Source of the DNA: Yamagishiella unicocca
Taxonomy: Eukaryota; Chlorophyta; Chlorophyceae; Chlamydomonadales; Volvocaceae
NCBI GenBank assembly: GCA_003116995.1
Contig: BDSL01000110.1
Location: 1-64,000 of the forward strand
Length of the DNA: 64,000 nucleotides
Direction: 5' to 3'
A program made the translations under genes and the position numbers. Positions 19,946 to 31,300 of the stretch are shown piece after piece. Position 1 is the stretch's first letter. Each line of letters starts with the position of its first letter. The notes beneath the pieces are model-generated. The model was not told the DNA's origin. It searched no databases and saw only the letters and a list, made by a program, of their open reading frames with translations.

Positions 19946-22900
19946 GAAGTTGCCCAGGCTGGTATTGAGGGGTTGCCCCCTGGGTCGTCGGTCGCGCCTT
20001 TGGACTTTCCTTCTCGTCGTTTAGTCCGCGCGATCCTTCCAGTTTTGCTTGACCGTATCGAACAGTTAGTGGGCCGGCGTTTCTCGTTTGACGCCACTGC
20101 TGTGTGTGCGGGCTTTCAGGACTGCTGTAACTTGTTCGTCCCGCGAGGCCGGCCCCTATCTTCTGTCGATCTCGGTGGGCACACTGTTTGGTCTATCCCC
20201 CCTCTGTACCAGGTACTCGTCTGTCCGGTCGCGTTGCCTGGCTTTCCGTATGCCGCTGAGATCTGGTACGATGCCCCTAACGCTCCCGTGCCAGTCCCCT
20301 CTGAGCCGTGCCTTGCGGTTTTGCTAGCGCACGCTACCTCCGACGCAGGTCCCTCTTTGCCCCTTGTTAACGTACGCCTTGGTGGGATGCCTTTACTTGC
20401 CTTGATCGACTCTGGCGCTAGTCATGACTTCATTAGCGCGGAGGTCGTCGATCGTCTCCACCTGGCCGTGCGTCCGTGTGAATGGAAGCATGTTAACCTG
20501 GCTGATGGCGGTAAGCAGGCTATTATGGGCCAAATTACTGTTCGCTTAGCTGTCGGCTCCCTTCGGGTTACGGTTGAGCCGTATGTTCTGCCTGCTTTAA
20601 CGGATACTGCTGGGTGCATTTTAGGTAACTCAACCCTGTCGAAGTACGCCGCCGTGCTTGACTTTGCTTCGCGGTGCTTGCGTCTGCGCAAGGGGGCTAC
20701 GGTTTGTCGCGTGCCTTTGCTGTCGGGGTTGGGGACCACCCCGTCTGAGGGGGAGGCACCCTGCGTGAATTTTGCCGCTGCTGCTTTGTGCCAACACCCG
20801 GAAACTCCCGCCCTCGTGGGTCGAAAAGCTGCTAAACGTATGCTTCGCAAAGGTGCCCATGCTTTGTTGGTGCGCCCCAAGTTGTGCTTAAACGCCGTTG
20901 TGCCTGAGACCCCCGATCCCGAGGTTGTTGCGGTTTTGGAGGAGTACGCAGATGTGTTTCGGGAGATCCCAGGTCTGCCCCCGGTCCGCCCTGTGGATCA
21001 CACCATTCCGCTCATGCCTGGTACGCATCCGGTGTCGCGTCCCATGTATCGGCTGAGTCAACCGGAATTGGATGAGGTCAAGAGGCAAGTAACGGACTTG
21101 TTGCGTAAGGGGATGGTTAGGCCTAGCACTTCTCCGTACTCTGCGCCCATCTTGTTCGTGGGTAAGAAGGATGGGACCCTACGCATGTGTATTGATTACC
21201 GTGGGTTAAACGCTGTGACCGTGAAGAACCGCTACCCGTTGCCTAGGGTAGATGATCTGCTCGATCGTTTGAGTGGGTCGGCGTATTTTAGCTCCATCGA
21301 CTTGCAGCAGGGGTATAACCAGATCCGCATTGCAGAGTCGGACATCCCCGCGACTGCTTTCACTACGCCTTTCGGTCATTTTGAATACACTGTTTTGAGT
21401 TTTGGGCTGGTTAACGCGCCCGCCACTTTCCAGGCTTGTATGAACAGGATCTTCCGGCCCTACCTGGATAAGTTCGTTGTTTGCTACCTAGATGATATCC
21501 TGATATATTCCAAGACACGTGAAGAGCATTTGACGCACTTACGGTTGGTCCTGGACATCTTGCGTCGTGAACAGTTATACGCGAAGCTCTCCAAGTGCCA
21601 CTGGGCACAACCGCAGGTGGAGTATCTAGGCCACATTGTTTCTGCGGATGGGGTACGCATGGATCCGCGTAAAACGGCTGCTGTTCGCGACTGGCCTGCC
21701 CCGACTACGCTGCATGAATTGCGTAAGTTCCTGGGGTTGACAAATTACTTCCGTAAATTTATTGCTCGTTATTCCGTCCTTGCTGCGCCGCTAACGTCCC
21801 TTACGCGTAAGGATGCTTTTAAGTCCCCTGACGCTTGGACGCCCGCGTGCCAGGAGGCGTTTGACAATATTAAACGTGCTGTTGCGGAGGATATTGTTTT
21901 GAGGTTCCCTGATTACTCTCTGCCGTTCCGTGTTGAGCTCGTTTCCGACGCTTCACTGCACGGTTCCGGAGCTGTTCTTTTGCAGGAAGGGCGACCTATC
22001 GCCTTCACCAGTAAAAAGTTCACTCCCGCGGAGCGTAATTATACCACAGGTGAACAGGAGTTGTTAGCTGTACTGCACGCCTTGAGAGAGTGGCGCTGCT
22101 ACCTGGAGGGTCGGCCGTTTATTGTCAAGACGGACCACAAGCCCCTTACGTTTCTCCAAGGAGTTCCTACTCTTAATCGCCGCCAGGCCCGTTGGATGGA
22201 GTACATGGCGCGTTTTAATTATACGTGGGAGTACTGTGCGGGTACGCTTAATATCGCTGACGCTTTGAGTCGTCACCCTTCGTTGCACCTAGTTGCGCTG
22301 AATGCTGTCACACGTCGTCAGTCGTCCGCACGCGCCGTCACCCCTGCTGGCTTATCCGAGCGGGTTCGCAGTGCGTATGCGTCTGATCCCTGGTTTGCTG
22401 ATCCTGCTAACACCGCCTCGCTTGTCTCTGAGCACGGTCTTTGGCTCCGCTCGGAGGGCGACAAGCGCCTTGTGGTGGTGCCTCATGATGACTTGCTGCG
22501 GCGAGACATCCTGGCGCGCTACCATGAGGATCCGTTGGCTGGTCACCCGGGTTCTACGCGCCTGCTGGAGATGGTTCGTCGCGTCTTTTGGTGGCCTCGG
22601 CTGGCCCGCGACGCTGCTAACTACGTGACTTTGTGTGACACCTGCCAGCGTAACAAGCCCCTGTCCGGTAAGCCGCATGGGCTGCTGCAACCTTTGCCAA
22701 TTCCTCATAACCCGTGGGAGAGTGTTTCTTTAGATTACGTTGTTGCGCTTCCCAAAACTGAGGGGGGATACGACGCTATTTTGGTGCTTGTTGATCGCCT
22801 TACGAAGATGGTGCACTTCGCGCCGTGCACGACGTCGGTTACGGCCGAGCAGACGGCCCGCTTGTTTTACGATAACGTTGTGCGTCTTCACGGCGTGCCC

Positions 22901-23845
22901 CAGTCTGTCGTGTCGGATCGTGGCCCTCAGTTTGCGAGTAAGTTTTGGGACGCGTTAGGTACGCTAGTGAACATGCGCACAAACCTGTCGACGGCGTATC
23001 ACCCCCAGTCTGACGGCCAAACTGAACGCATGAACCGGACGTTGGGCGATATGTTGCGTAACTTCGCCGGGCTCAATCCGACTGCGTGGGATACGTACCT
23101 TAGTGCGGCAGAGTTTGCCATGAATAACGCTGTGAACCGGTCGACGGGACAGTCGCCCTTTTTCCTAAATTACGGCTATCATCCTGCGGTGCCTGTGTGG
23201 CGCGAGATTGATGTCCCGGTTCCGGCAGCCAAGGTGTTCGTGCGGTCCTTCGCCGAACGGCTCTCAGACGCGAAGCGTTGTTTGGAAGCTGCGCAGCAAC
23301 GTACTGCAGAGTACTACAACCGCGACAAGAAGGACGTACGCTTTGTGCCAGGTCAGTTGGTGTTGCTCAGCACTAAGAACCTGCGTCCCCTGGCGGTTGG
23401 TCCCCGAAAGTTGTTGCCGAGGTGGGTGGGTCCGTACCCTGTGAAACGCATGGTGGGTTCCGTTGCGGCGGAGTTGCAGTTGCCCGCGGATATGCGCATT
23501 CACCCTACCTTCCATGTGTCATTGCTGCGGCCGTACCGTGCGGAAGCCGGTGCCGGGCCCTCTGACGCTGACACACCCGCTGTTGAGTCCACTCCTGTTG
23601 CTTGGCTCAGTAACCAGTCGTTCTTTACTGTGGAGCGCATTTTGGATTATCGCGTTCGACGGCTTGGTTCTGGGCGACGCAAGCGCAACGTGCACGAGTA
23701 CCTGGTCAAGTGGGCTGGCTACCCGTCGGAGGACAACAGTTGGGAACCGGCAGGGAACTTTACTCCGGACATGGCAGCAGAGCTTGAGACCGCCCGGACG
23801 CGGGCTAAGGACTCGGCGAGGACGCTGCGTCCAGAGGGGGGATAG
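19946..23845 (+). CDS. retrotransposon Pol: protease, RT, RNase H, integrase, chromodomain
   Basis: The frame is open from directly after the Gag TAG and has no ATG at the junction, so it is probably made as Gag-Pol. Counting residues from 19,973: aspartic protease [10 protein letters not shown] near 144-153; RT with [16 protein letters not shown] near 505; RNase H with [15 protein letters not shown] near 657; integrase zinc finger (H-P-G...C-D-T-C) near 858-890; DDE core with the first Asp near 920, SDRGPQF near 982 and the Glu in [11 protein letters not shown] near 1,018; chromodomain LDYRVRR...[17 protein letters not shown] near 1,223-1,272. All catalytic motifs are intact. The chromodomain would direct integration to marked chromatin. 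The stop codon (23,843-23,845) overlaps the polypurine tract. Confidence 0.93.
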   Translation, partial: EVAQAGIEGLPPGSSVAPLDFPSRRLVRAILPVLLDRIEQLVGRRFSFDATAVCAGFQDCCNLFVPRGRPLSSVDLGGHTVWSIPPLYQVLVCPVALPGFPYAAEIWYDAPNAPVPVPSEPCLAVLLAHATSDAGPSLPLVNVRLGGMPLLALIDSGASHDFISAEVVDRLHLAVRPCEWKHVNLADGGKQAIMGQITVRLAVGSLRVTVEPYVLPALTDTAGCILGNSTLSKYAAVLDFASRCLRLRKGATVCRVPLLSGLGTTPSEGEAPCVNFAAAALCQHPETPALVGRKAAKRMLRKGAHALLVRPKLCLNAVVPETPDPEVVAVLEEYADVFREIPGLPPVRPVDHTIPLMPGTHPVSRPMYRLSQPELDEVKRQVTDLLRKGMVRPSTSPYSAPILFVGKKDGTLRMCIDYRGLNAVTVKNRYPLPRVDDLLDRLSGSAYFSSIDLQQGYNQIRIAESDIPATAFTTPFGHFEYTVLSFGLVNAPATFQACMNRIFRPYLDKFVVCYLDDILIYSKTREEHLTHLRLVLDILRREQLYAKLSKCHWAQPQVEYLGHIVSADGVRMDPRKTAAVRDWPAPTTLHELRKFLGLTNYFRKFIARYSVLAAPLTSLTRKDAFKSPDAWTPACQEAFDNIKRAVAEDIVLRFPDYSLPFRVELVSDASLHGSGAVLLQEGRPIAFTSKKFTPAERNYTTGEQELLAVLHALREWRCYLEGRPFIVKTDHKPLTFLQGVPTLNRRQARWMEYMARFNYTWEYCAGTLNIADALSRHPSLHLVALNAVTRRQSSARAVTPAGLSERVRSAYASDPWFADPANTASLVSEHGLWLRSEGDKRLVVVPHDDLLRRDILARYHEDPLAGHPGSTRLLEMVRRVFWWPRLARDAANYVTLCDTCQRNKPLSGKPHGLLQPLPIPHNPWESVSLDYVVALPKTEGGYDAILVLVDRLTKMVHFAPCTTSVTAEQTARLFYDNVVRLHGVPQSVVSDRGPQFASKFWDALGTLVNMRTNLSTAYHPQSDGQTERMNRTLGDMLRNFAGLNPTAWDTYLSAAEFAMNNAVNRSTGQSPFFLNYGYHPAVPVWREIDVPVPAAKVFVRSFAERLSDAKRCLEAAQQRTAEYYNRDKKDVRFVPGQLVLLSTKNLRPLAVGPRKLLPRWVGPYPVKRMVGSVAAELQLPADMRIHPTFHVSLLRPYRAEAGAGPSDADTPAVESTPVAWLSNQSFFTVERILDYRVRRLGSGRRKRNVHEYLVKWAGYPSEDNSWEPAGNFTPDMAAELETARTRAKDSARTLRPEGG
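23833..23843 (+). promoter_or_regulatory. polypurine tract
   Basis: AGAGGGGGGAT ends just before the 3' LTR start at 23,847. It would prime plus-strand DNA synthesis. It overlaps the last codons of pol. Confidence 0.75.
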
Positions 23846-23846
23846 T

Positions 23847-25227
23847 TGTTGTATCACGCCTGTGTGGCGCGGTGCAGAGTTACGCCTGTTGTTGTAATCG
23901 TTACAGTGGGCTCCAGACCTGAAAAGGTAGAGCCATCGGGCGCATCGCCTGACACTGAAAAAGACAAGGAAAGCAGAGAAAACCGACGGTTCCGAAAGAC
24001 AAACCACCCAGAGCCTCACAACCGAGAGCCCAGAGGAAACAGCAAGCACCAATACACAGGGGGAGGTTGCGCTGATGGCTCCCCTGCACATGGCCACATG
24101 CATCCCAAGCAGACCCCCGAATGGAGAGACAGCAGCACGCCTCGGCAACACAATCGGATAACTCCCCCCCCAAGATCCCGAAAACGTCCCACACCCGAAA
24201 CGGGCCGATGCCCATAGCGAGACGGGAAGAAACAATGGTACTTAATACCATCAACCAGTTGAGGTCAACACCAACAGCAGTCTCTAGAAAAAGGCAGACC
24301 GGCAACACGCCCGAATGGCTGAGCCGTGGCGCAACCTTCGCCTGCAATACGGAAACCACTTCAGTATGCAACGCCAGGTAGCTTTGCAGGACTTGCGTAG
24401 GCTGCGTACTGGCACCGGCTGCGGCATGCGCGAGAGACACCAGGGCCGACGAAGCTGTGTCGGCGAAAGCTACCAGAGTCCAGAGAAATGCTGAAAGAAG
24501 ACCACAAAGTAGGATACAGCCCTGCAGGACTGATCAGGTAGAGCGACGACCGAAGCCGCCGCTGAGAGGCCATCATTGGCGAAGTTGATACTTCGCAACG
24601 AAGGGCGTGGGTGACCACCAGGCTAGCTGGACAGCCACAGGATACTCAGCGCAGGCACTCTGCAAAGCCACCGTGACGAGCCAGTATGGCCGCGGCGAGC
24701 GAAGGTGTGAACCAGATTGCTGCGAGCTGGATGGGATCCGACCGGTGCCGAAAGTTCCCGGGCGATGCGGGAGCTCCTCCTCCACATACCAGACGACACC
24801 GCCATTCCATCCTCCTGAACTCCCATCTAGACGACCGGCAACAGCAAGCAGCTCCCATCTGGCCCCATGCACCGACGCTCGCGCGCCCCCTAAGGGGTCA
24901 CGTGGTGCGAGTTTCCGCAGTATGAGTATGAGGTGGCGTGACGGTCACTCCTGTGTGGCGTGACGGTCACTCCTGTGTGGAGTGCAACGGATGCTTCGGC
25001 AACCGGGCGCACTGACTGTGTGTCAGTGTGGTGGCTTCGGCTACTGGTAGTGGACCTGTGTGGTCCCACTGATGTTTCATCGGTTGGAGGTTCTGGCTAT
25101 GTCGAGGCCTGGAGGACGTCGAACTGTGTGTACGACGTCGAGCGCTCGCTGTGTCAAGACGGCTCGCTCTTTCTCTAACCGGTAGTTCTCACTACCACCA
25201 AATCTGGACTTTGGCTGGTATACATCA
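23847..25227 (+). repeat. 3' LTR, interrupted
   Basis: 23,847-23,889 matches the start of the 5' LTR. Homology resumes at 24,933 and ends at 25,227 with TATACATCA. At the resumption point the 22-bp stretch GTGGCGTGACGGTCACTCCT.. is present twice, against once in the 5' LTR. Confidence 0.88.
23890..24932 (+). mobile_element. insertion inside the 3' LTR; left end of the TIR element family
   Basis: Starts TGTTGTAATCGTTACAGTGG, then GGTAGAGCCATCGGGCGCAT and CGCCTGACACTG, matching the left-end consensus at 14,423. The AAACCACC and GAGGCTCCC-like subterminal features are present in diverged form. No inverted partner was found at the right boundary, so the copy may be truncated. It contains no convincing ORF. 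Confidence 0.65.
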
Positions 25228-25965
25228 GCAGCTGCACGCAAACCCAGCGCTGCGGGGTCGGAGACCGGCCCGGTCTCGGATCAATTAATACCGTTTTTAT
25301 CCACACTGGCTCCTGGAAACGATGCAAACCCACGAAGAGGCAGCTGCACGCAAACCCAGCGCTGCGGGGTCGGAGACCGGCCCGGTCTGGGATCGATTGC
25401 TACCGTTCTAATCAACACTGTCTCCCGGAAACGATGCAAACCCACGAAGAGGCAGCTGCACGCAAACCCAGCGCTGCGGGGTCGGAGACCGGCCCGGTCT
25501 GGGATCGATTGCTACCGTTCTAATCAACACTGTCTCCCGGAAACGATGCAAACCCACGAAGAGGCAGCTGCACGCAAACCCAGAGCTGCGGGGTCGGAGA
25601 CCGGCCCGGTCTCGGATCAATTAATACCGTTTTTATCCACACTGGCTCCTGGAAACGATGCAAACCCACGAAGAGGCAGCTGCACGCAAACCCAGCGCTG
25701 CGGGGTCGGAGACCGGCCCGGTCTCGGATCAATTAATACCGTTTTTATCCACACTGGCTCCTGGAAACGATGCAAACCCACGAAGAGGCAGCTGCACGCA
25801 AACCCAGCGCTGCGGGGTCGGAGACCGGCCCGGTCTGGGATCGATTGCTACCGTTCTAATCAACACTGTCTCCCGGAAACGATGCAAACCCACGAAGAGG
25901 CAGCTGCACGCAAACCCAGCGCTAGCTGTGGGGTCGGAGACCGGCCCGGTCTGGGATCAATTGCG
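25228..25965. repeat. 112-bp tandem repeat array, right part
   Basis: Continuation of the array split by the retrotransposon, with the same two subtypes and the same 112-bp spacing. The last unit has GCTAGCTGTGGGG in place of GCTGCGGGG and then decays. About 6.5 units lie on this side. Confidence 0.9.
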
Positions 25966-26349
25966 TGGAAACCCAGCGCCAAACTACGCCATCCAGGGAG
26001 GCGTTGGGCAACCCTCCAGATGTTGCAAGGTATGCCAGTGACGAGCAAGGGCCACCAACCATCCACCCTTCTTAGGGTGCCGTAGGACTACGCATGACCA
26101 TGGCACAATGGCTTCAGTAGAGAACCAAGGCCCGTCAGGATGGCTTACTGGACGCAATTGCATGACAGGCCCTAGCGGATCAGCACCAAGCACAGGCGGG
26201 GCCGTATGTCCCGCTCGTGACGGTGGGGATCCAAGTAATGGCCAAGCGTGGCGGCGCTCCGCAACTGCCCAAAAGCCAGCAAGGCGGGAACCCCTTCACC
26301 CGACGCCTCCGAGGCCTGCAAGGCGCCCCGGCGGAAACTGTGGACGTAA

Positions 26350-26555
26350 CTGTCGTAACTGTTTACGAGGCTTTTAGTTCTTTATAAGACGTTAGGTACG
26401 TTAACTACTTATACCGTCTTAAGCAGGGTTTAAAATCCTAAGTTCGTAACTGTTTACGAGGCTTTTAGTTCTTTATAAGACGTTAGGTACGTTAACTACT
26501 TAAACAGTCGTTGGAGTCGTAACACCCTCGTAACGTCGTTACGACTCCTAGGAGC
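26350..26555. repeat. subterminal 91-bp direct repeat of the TIR element
   Basis: CGTAACTGTTTACGAGGCTT and the following ~40 bases (TAAGACGTTAGGTACGTTAA) occur from 26,354 and again from 26,445. The region to the TIR is rich in TCGTAAC and GTTACGAC. Confidence 0.8.
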
Positions 26556-26586
26556 CCTTTACGACGATTTGGCTGCCATAGGGATG

Positions 26587-28340
26587 CGTGGCGGTACCGT
26601 ACTGCACGCGCTTTCCGCTTTGGTGCGCAGCGAGGATAACTTGACCGTTTCACCTCTCCCACAATGTTACATGTCCTTTAATATGCATTTTTTCAGTGCA
26701 GGCAATTGTTTGAGGAGTCGATTGGAAGGCAGTGCGAATTCTTCATCAGGTAGAACGTACGAGCGATCGTCCTGTAGGGGAGTCGGCGGGCTCTTGAGCA
26801 AGTCCTCTTGGTACAAATCAAAATGCGAAAAGCGTGAAGGTAATCTATAAATATAACGATGCAGTTGCGATGTGATGGAGTTCATCTTTCGATCACAGGC
26901 GAGCGGAGCGCGCTGGAGCGCGCCACACGGCTCCAGCTACGATGCCTGCAACCCGCTCGGTCACGCCTATAAACAGGCAGGTGAAAGCCAAGTACGCATG
27001 CACATAGGCATTCATGCGCAGGCCTGACTCACTTTATGGTAAACTGTGCAGACAGCTCAATTGCAGCGCACACACAATGCGCCTCGCGGCCTCGGATTTA
27101 GGGCATGGGGTTAGCTTGTTTCGTTATGAAAAAGTGAACAAACAAAACCATTCCTCATCCACTAGGTGCGCATGGGCCCAACAGTGAAGCCGCAGCCCAG
27201 AGGGTGCCGGCCGAGGTCCGGCAGGCTCACACATGCTGCTGGCGCACTCGCTGGCGTACGTGTTGGTTGAACTCTACATGCGGGCGCCCGCGACCAAGAC
27301 AGAGCCCTCGAGGTCTCCAAACGCCTGGGCTGTGCCTGAGGTGAGCACGTCTCTTCGGTCTGCAGTGTTAGGTCCCAATCAGCGGTCTTTCTGGCCCTCC
27401 GTCCCCTCCCTTTCGAGCCAAGGCTCCGTCGGCATCGCACCGCGTATGCTTGTTTCGCTACATTACATCGCATTCTACATGTCGCGCGTGGGGGCGTGCC
27501 TGTTTCATATTTGTATTGCAAAGGCTGGTTACACAGACGGCATGTCTGTATGCCTACATATGTGCTTGTTAAAGGGTAGCTCGTTACAGAGGAGATCTGC
27601 GTCACGGCAAGGGGGTGCCAAACGTGGGAATGAACAGTCCAATGCAGTGGTCCGACACAAAAAAATAATACACCCGTGTATGCATGAACGACTTTAGGTA
27701 GCAAGTTACGAGGGTTGAGTGGTCATTCCCCGTCCTTAACAGGCGAAGCACGGGCAAGTGTAGCATTGTAGGGTTCGTTGGTTCCTATGGGTCTGATCCA
27801 TACATACCCTTTGGCACACACACACGCCTCGCCCTGCCTCCGGATTCCTTGGTCTCTTCGCGCTCAGTCTCCTTCGCGGCTCAGCACAGCATATATAAAA
27901 CACACCTAAAACACACCTGGGCGCCTCATACCTGACTTGGCCCGGCTCGGCTTGCGCTATGCTTAGCTACCTTCTCGCCGCACTCCATCAATATCAGAGT
28001 ACTCATGCACTATGAAAAATCCAATGCGGGTATGCAGTCACACAAGCCATCAACAGTAAGTACAGCAGCGGCCGACACCCACGCAGGCATATATTAGGGC
28101 GACCGCAATTCTCATTCGCATATCCTTTCTGCACTGTGAAGTGAATCCGCGCGGCGTACCCAGCAGGACACCGCTACCGCGACAGCATGTAATGTCATCA
28201 ACATTGATGGAAATGCCCCCCGCTGCGTTCCTAAGCGGACACATGGCGCGCATGGAGTAAGTGTAAGATCCAAGATCCACACAGACTAAGGCCGTCACAA
28301 TCCTTATGACAAACATGCCATACAAACATACAGTGTGCCC
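26587..28340. other. spacer before the proline-rich gene; TATA-like sites
   Basis: No supported coding exon. 26,966-27,235 is related to 40,202-40,437. A strong TATA-like sequence, ATATATAAAA, lies at 27,891-27,900 on the plus strand. Any C-terminal exons of the minus-strand proline-rich gene should lie here, but I could not recognise one. The minus-strand frame at 28,050-28,325 (91 codons) is open but unidentified. Confidence 0.4.
26966..27235. repeat. left copy of a ~240-bp block flanking the proline-rich gene
   Basis: Shares CTATAAACAGGCAGGT, ACGCATGC.CATA, GTGAACAAACAAA and CAGTGAAGCCGCAGCCCAG with 40,202-40,437 in the same orientation and order. The starts are 13.2 kb apart. Diverged, so not a recent duplication. 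Confidence 0.8.
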
Positions 28341-28392
28341 CTATCCTCTTGTGATTTTACTCATCAATGCAGCGCTGCACCGCAGTAATACA

Positions 28393-31300
28393 CTACGAGA
28401 GTCGTCGACGTGATCTTCTTCTTCCCGCCCCGCCAGGTTTGGGCACCGGAGGCGGGAATGGCGAGGGCGGCGGGCTGGGCGGCCGTGGTGAGGGTGGCGG
28501 GCTGGGGGGGAACGGTGAGGGCGGCGGGCTAGGCGGCGCCGGCGAGGGCGGCGGGCTTGGAGGAAATGGAGATGGCGGCGGGCTTGGAGGAAGAGGTGAT
28601 GGTGGCGGGCTGGGGGGGAACGGTGAGGGCGGCGGGCTAGGCGGCGCCGGGCTAGGCGGCGCCGGGCTAGGCGGCGCCGGCGAGGGCGGCGGGCTTGGAG
28701 GAAGAGGTGATGGCGGCGGGCTTGGAGGAAGAGGTGATGGCGGCGGGCTGGGCGGGAAAGGTGATGGTGGCGGGCTAGGTGGCTCCGGTGATGGCGGTGG
28801 GCTTGGCGGAAAAGGTGATGGTGGCGGGCTAGGTGGCTCCGGTGATGGCGGTGGGCTGGGAGGAAAAGGTGATGGCGGCGGGCTAGGTGGCTCCGGTGAT
28901 GGCGGCGGGCTGGGAGGGAAAGGTGACGGTGGCGGGCTAGGTGGCTCCGGTGATGGTGGCGGGCTGGGTGGTGCAGGTGATGGCGGCGGGCTAGGCGGCT
29001 CCGGTGACGGTGGCGGGCTGGGAGGGAAAGGTGATGGTGGCGGGCTAGGTGGCTCCGGTGATGGCGGCGGGCTGGGAGGAAAAGGTGATGGTGGCGGGCT
29101 AGGTGGCTCCGGTGATGGCGGTGGGCTGGGAGGAAAAGGTGATGGCGGCGGGCTAGGTGGCTCCGGTGATGGCGGTGGGCTTGGAGGAAAAGGTGATGGT
29201 GGCGGGCTAGGTGGCTCCGGCGATGGCGGTGGGCTGGGAGGAAAAGGTGATGGCGGTGGGCTAGGCGGCTCCGGTGATGGCGGCGGGCTGGGAGGAAAAG
29301 GTGATGGTGGCGGGCTAGGTGGCTCCGGTGATGGCGGTGGGCTGGGAGGAAAAGGTGATGGTGGCGGGCTGGGTGGTGCAGGTGATGGCGGTGGGCTGGG
29401 AGGAAAAGGTGATGGTGGCGGGCTAGGTGGCTCCGGTGATGGCGGTGGGCTGGGAGGAAAAGGTGATGGCGGCGGGCTAGGTGGCTCCGGCGATGGCGGT
29501 GGGCTGGGAGGAAAAGGTGATGGCGGTGGGCTAGGCGGCTCCGGTGATGGCGGCGGGCTAGGTGGCTCCGGTGATGGCGGTGGGCTTGGAGGAAAAGGTG
29601 ATGGTGGCGGGCTAGGTGGCTCCGGCGATGGCGGTGGGCTGGGAGGAAAAGGTGATGGCGGTGGGCTAGGCGGCTCCGGTGATGGCGGCGGGCTAGGTGG
29701 CTCCGGTGATGGCGGTGGACTCGGAGGGAAAGGTGATGGTGGCGGGCTGGGCGGTGTAGGTGATGGCGGCGGGCTGGGAGGGAAAGGTGATGGTGGCGGG
29801 CTAGGTGGCTCCGGTGATGGCGGCGGGCTGGGAGGGAAAGGTGATGGTGGCGGGCTAGGTGGCTCCGGTGATGGCGGTGGACTCGGAGGGAAAGGTGATG
29901 GTGGCGGGCTAGGCGGCTCCGGTGATGGCGGCGGGCTAGGAGGGAAAGGTGATGGTGGCGGGCTAGGTGGCTCCGGTGATGGCGGCGGGCTGGGAGGAAA
30001 AGGTGATGGTGGCGGGCTAGGTGGCTCCGGTGATGGTGGTGGGCTGGGAGGAAAAGGTGACGGTGGCGGGCTAGGTGGCTCCGGTGATGGCGGCGGGCTG
30101 GGAGGAAAAGGTGATGGTGGCGGGCTAGGTGGCTCCGGTGATGGCGGTGGGCTAGGAGGGAAAGGTGATGGTGGCGGGCTAGGTGGCTCCGGTGATGGCG
30201 GCGGGCTGGGAGGAAAAGGTGATGGCGGCGGGCTAGGTGGCTCCGGTGATGGCGGCGGACTCGGAGGGAAAGGTGATGGTGGCGGGCTGGGTGGTGCAGG
30301 TGATGGCGGCGGGCTAGGCGGCTCCGGTGATGGTGGCGGGCTGGGCGGTGTAGGTGATGGCGGCGGGCTTGGAGGAAAAGGTGATGGCGGCGGGCTAGGC
30401 GGCTCCGGTGATGGCGGCGGGCTTGGAGGAAAAGGTGATGGCGGCGGGCTAGGTGGCTCCGGTGATGGCGGCGGGCTGGGAGGAAAAGGTGATGGTGGCG
30501 GGCTAGGTGGCTCCGGTGATGGCGGTGGGCTAGGAGGGAAAGGTGATGGTGGCGGGCTAGGTGGCTCCGGTGATGGCGGCGGGCTGGGAGGAAAAGGTGA
30601 TGGCGGCGGGCTAGGCGGCTCCGGTGATGGCGGCGGACTCGGAGGGAAAGGTGATGGTGGCGGGCTGGGTGGTGCAGGTGATGGCGGCGGGCTAGGCGGC
30701 TCCGGTGATGGCGGCGGGCTAGGTGGCTCCGGTGATGGCGGTGGGCTGGGAGGAAAAGGTGATGGTGGCGGGCTAGGCGGCTCCGGTGATGGTGGCGGGC
30801 TAGGTGGCTCCGGTGATGGCGGTGGACTCGGAGGGAAAGGTGATGGTGGCGGGCTAGGCGGCTCCGGTGATGGCGGCGGGCTAGGAGGGAAAGGTGATGG
30901 TGGCGGGCTAGGTGGCTCCGGTGATGGCGGCGGGCTGGGAGGAAAAGGTGATGGTGGCGGGCTAGGTGGCTCCGGTGATGGTGGTGGGCTGGGAGGAAAA
31001 GGTGACGGTGGCGGGCTAGGTGGCTCCGGTGATGGCGGCGGGCTGGGAGGAAAAGGTGATGGTGGCGGGCTAGGTGGCTCCGGTGATGGCGGCGGGCTTG
31101 GAGGAAAAGGTGATGGCGGCGGGCTAGGTGGCTCCGGTGATGGCGGCGGGCTGGGAGGAAAAGGTGATGGTGGCGGGCTAGGTGGCTCCGGTGATGGCGG
31201 TGGGCTAGGAGGGAAAGGTGATGGTGGCGGGCTAGGTGGCTCCGGTGATGGTGGCGGGCTGGGCGGTGTAGGTGATGGCGGCGGGCTAGGTGGCTCCGGT

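Larger units (their letters stand above)
18461..25227 (+). mobile_element. Ty3/Gypsy chromovirus LTR retrotransposon
   Basis: Order: LTR, gag, protease, RT, RNase H, integrase, chromodomain, polypurine tract, LTR. Five-base target duplication GCAGC. The order RT-RNase H-integrase and the C-terminal chromodomain place it in the chromovirus branch of Metaviridae. The coding region is free of breaks apart from one TAG between gag and pol, and the LTRs look nearly identical, so it was probably active recently. The 3' LTR is split by a ~1-kb insertion. Confidence 0.93.
17384..26583. mobile_element. TIR DNA element carrying a 112-bp repeat array, interrupted by a retrotransposon
   Basis: A perfect 28-bp inverted repeat beginning CCCTATGGCAGCCAAATCGT lies at 17,384-17,411 and 26,556-26,583. 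It is flanked on both sides by ATG (17,381-17,383 and 26,584-26,586), consistent with a 3-bp target duplication. The subterminal regions on both sides are rich in TTACGA/TCGTAA-type motifs, as expected for transposase-binding sites. The right side has a 91-bp direct duplication starting about 26,354 and 26,445. No transposase was recognised, so it is probably non-autonomous. Without the nested retrotransposon it would be about 2.4 kb. The superfamily is not assigned; a 3-bp duplication fits several. Confidence 0.7.

Noticed and set aside
17730..25965. 112-bp arrays as a centromere
   Set aside because: Only about a dozen units, enclosed by transposon TIRs; nothing supports centromere function.
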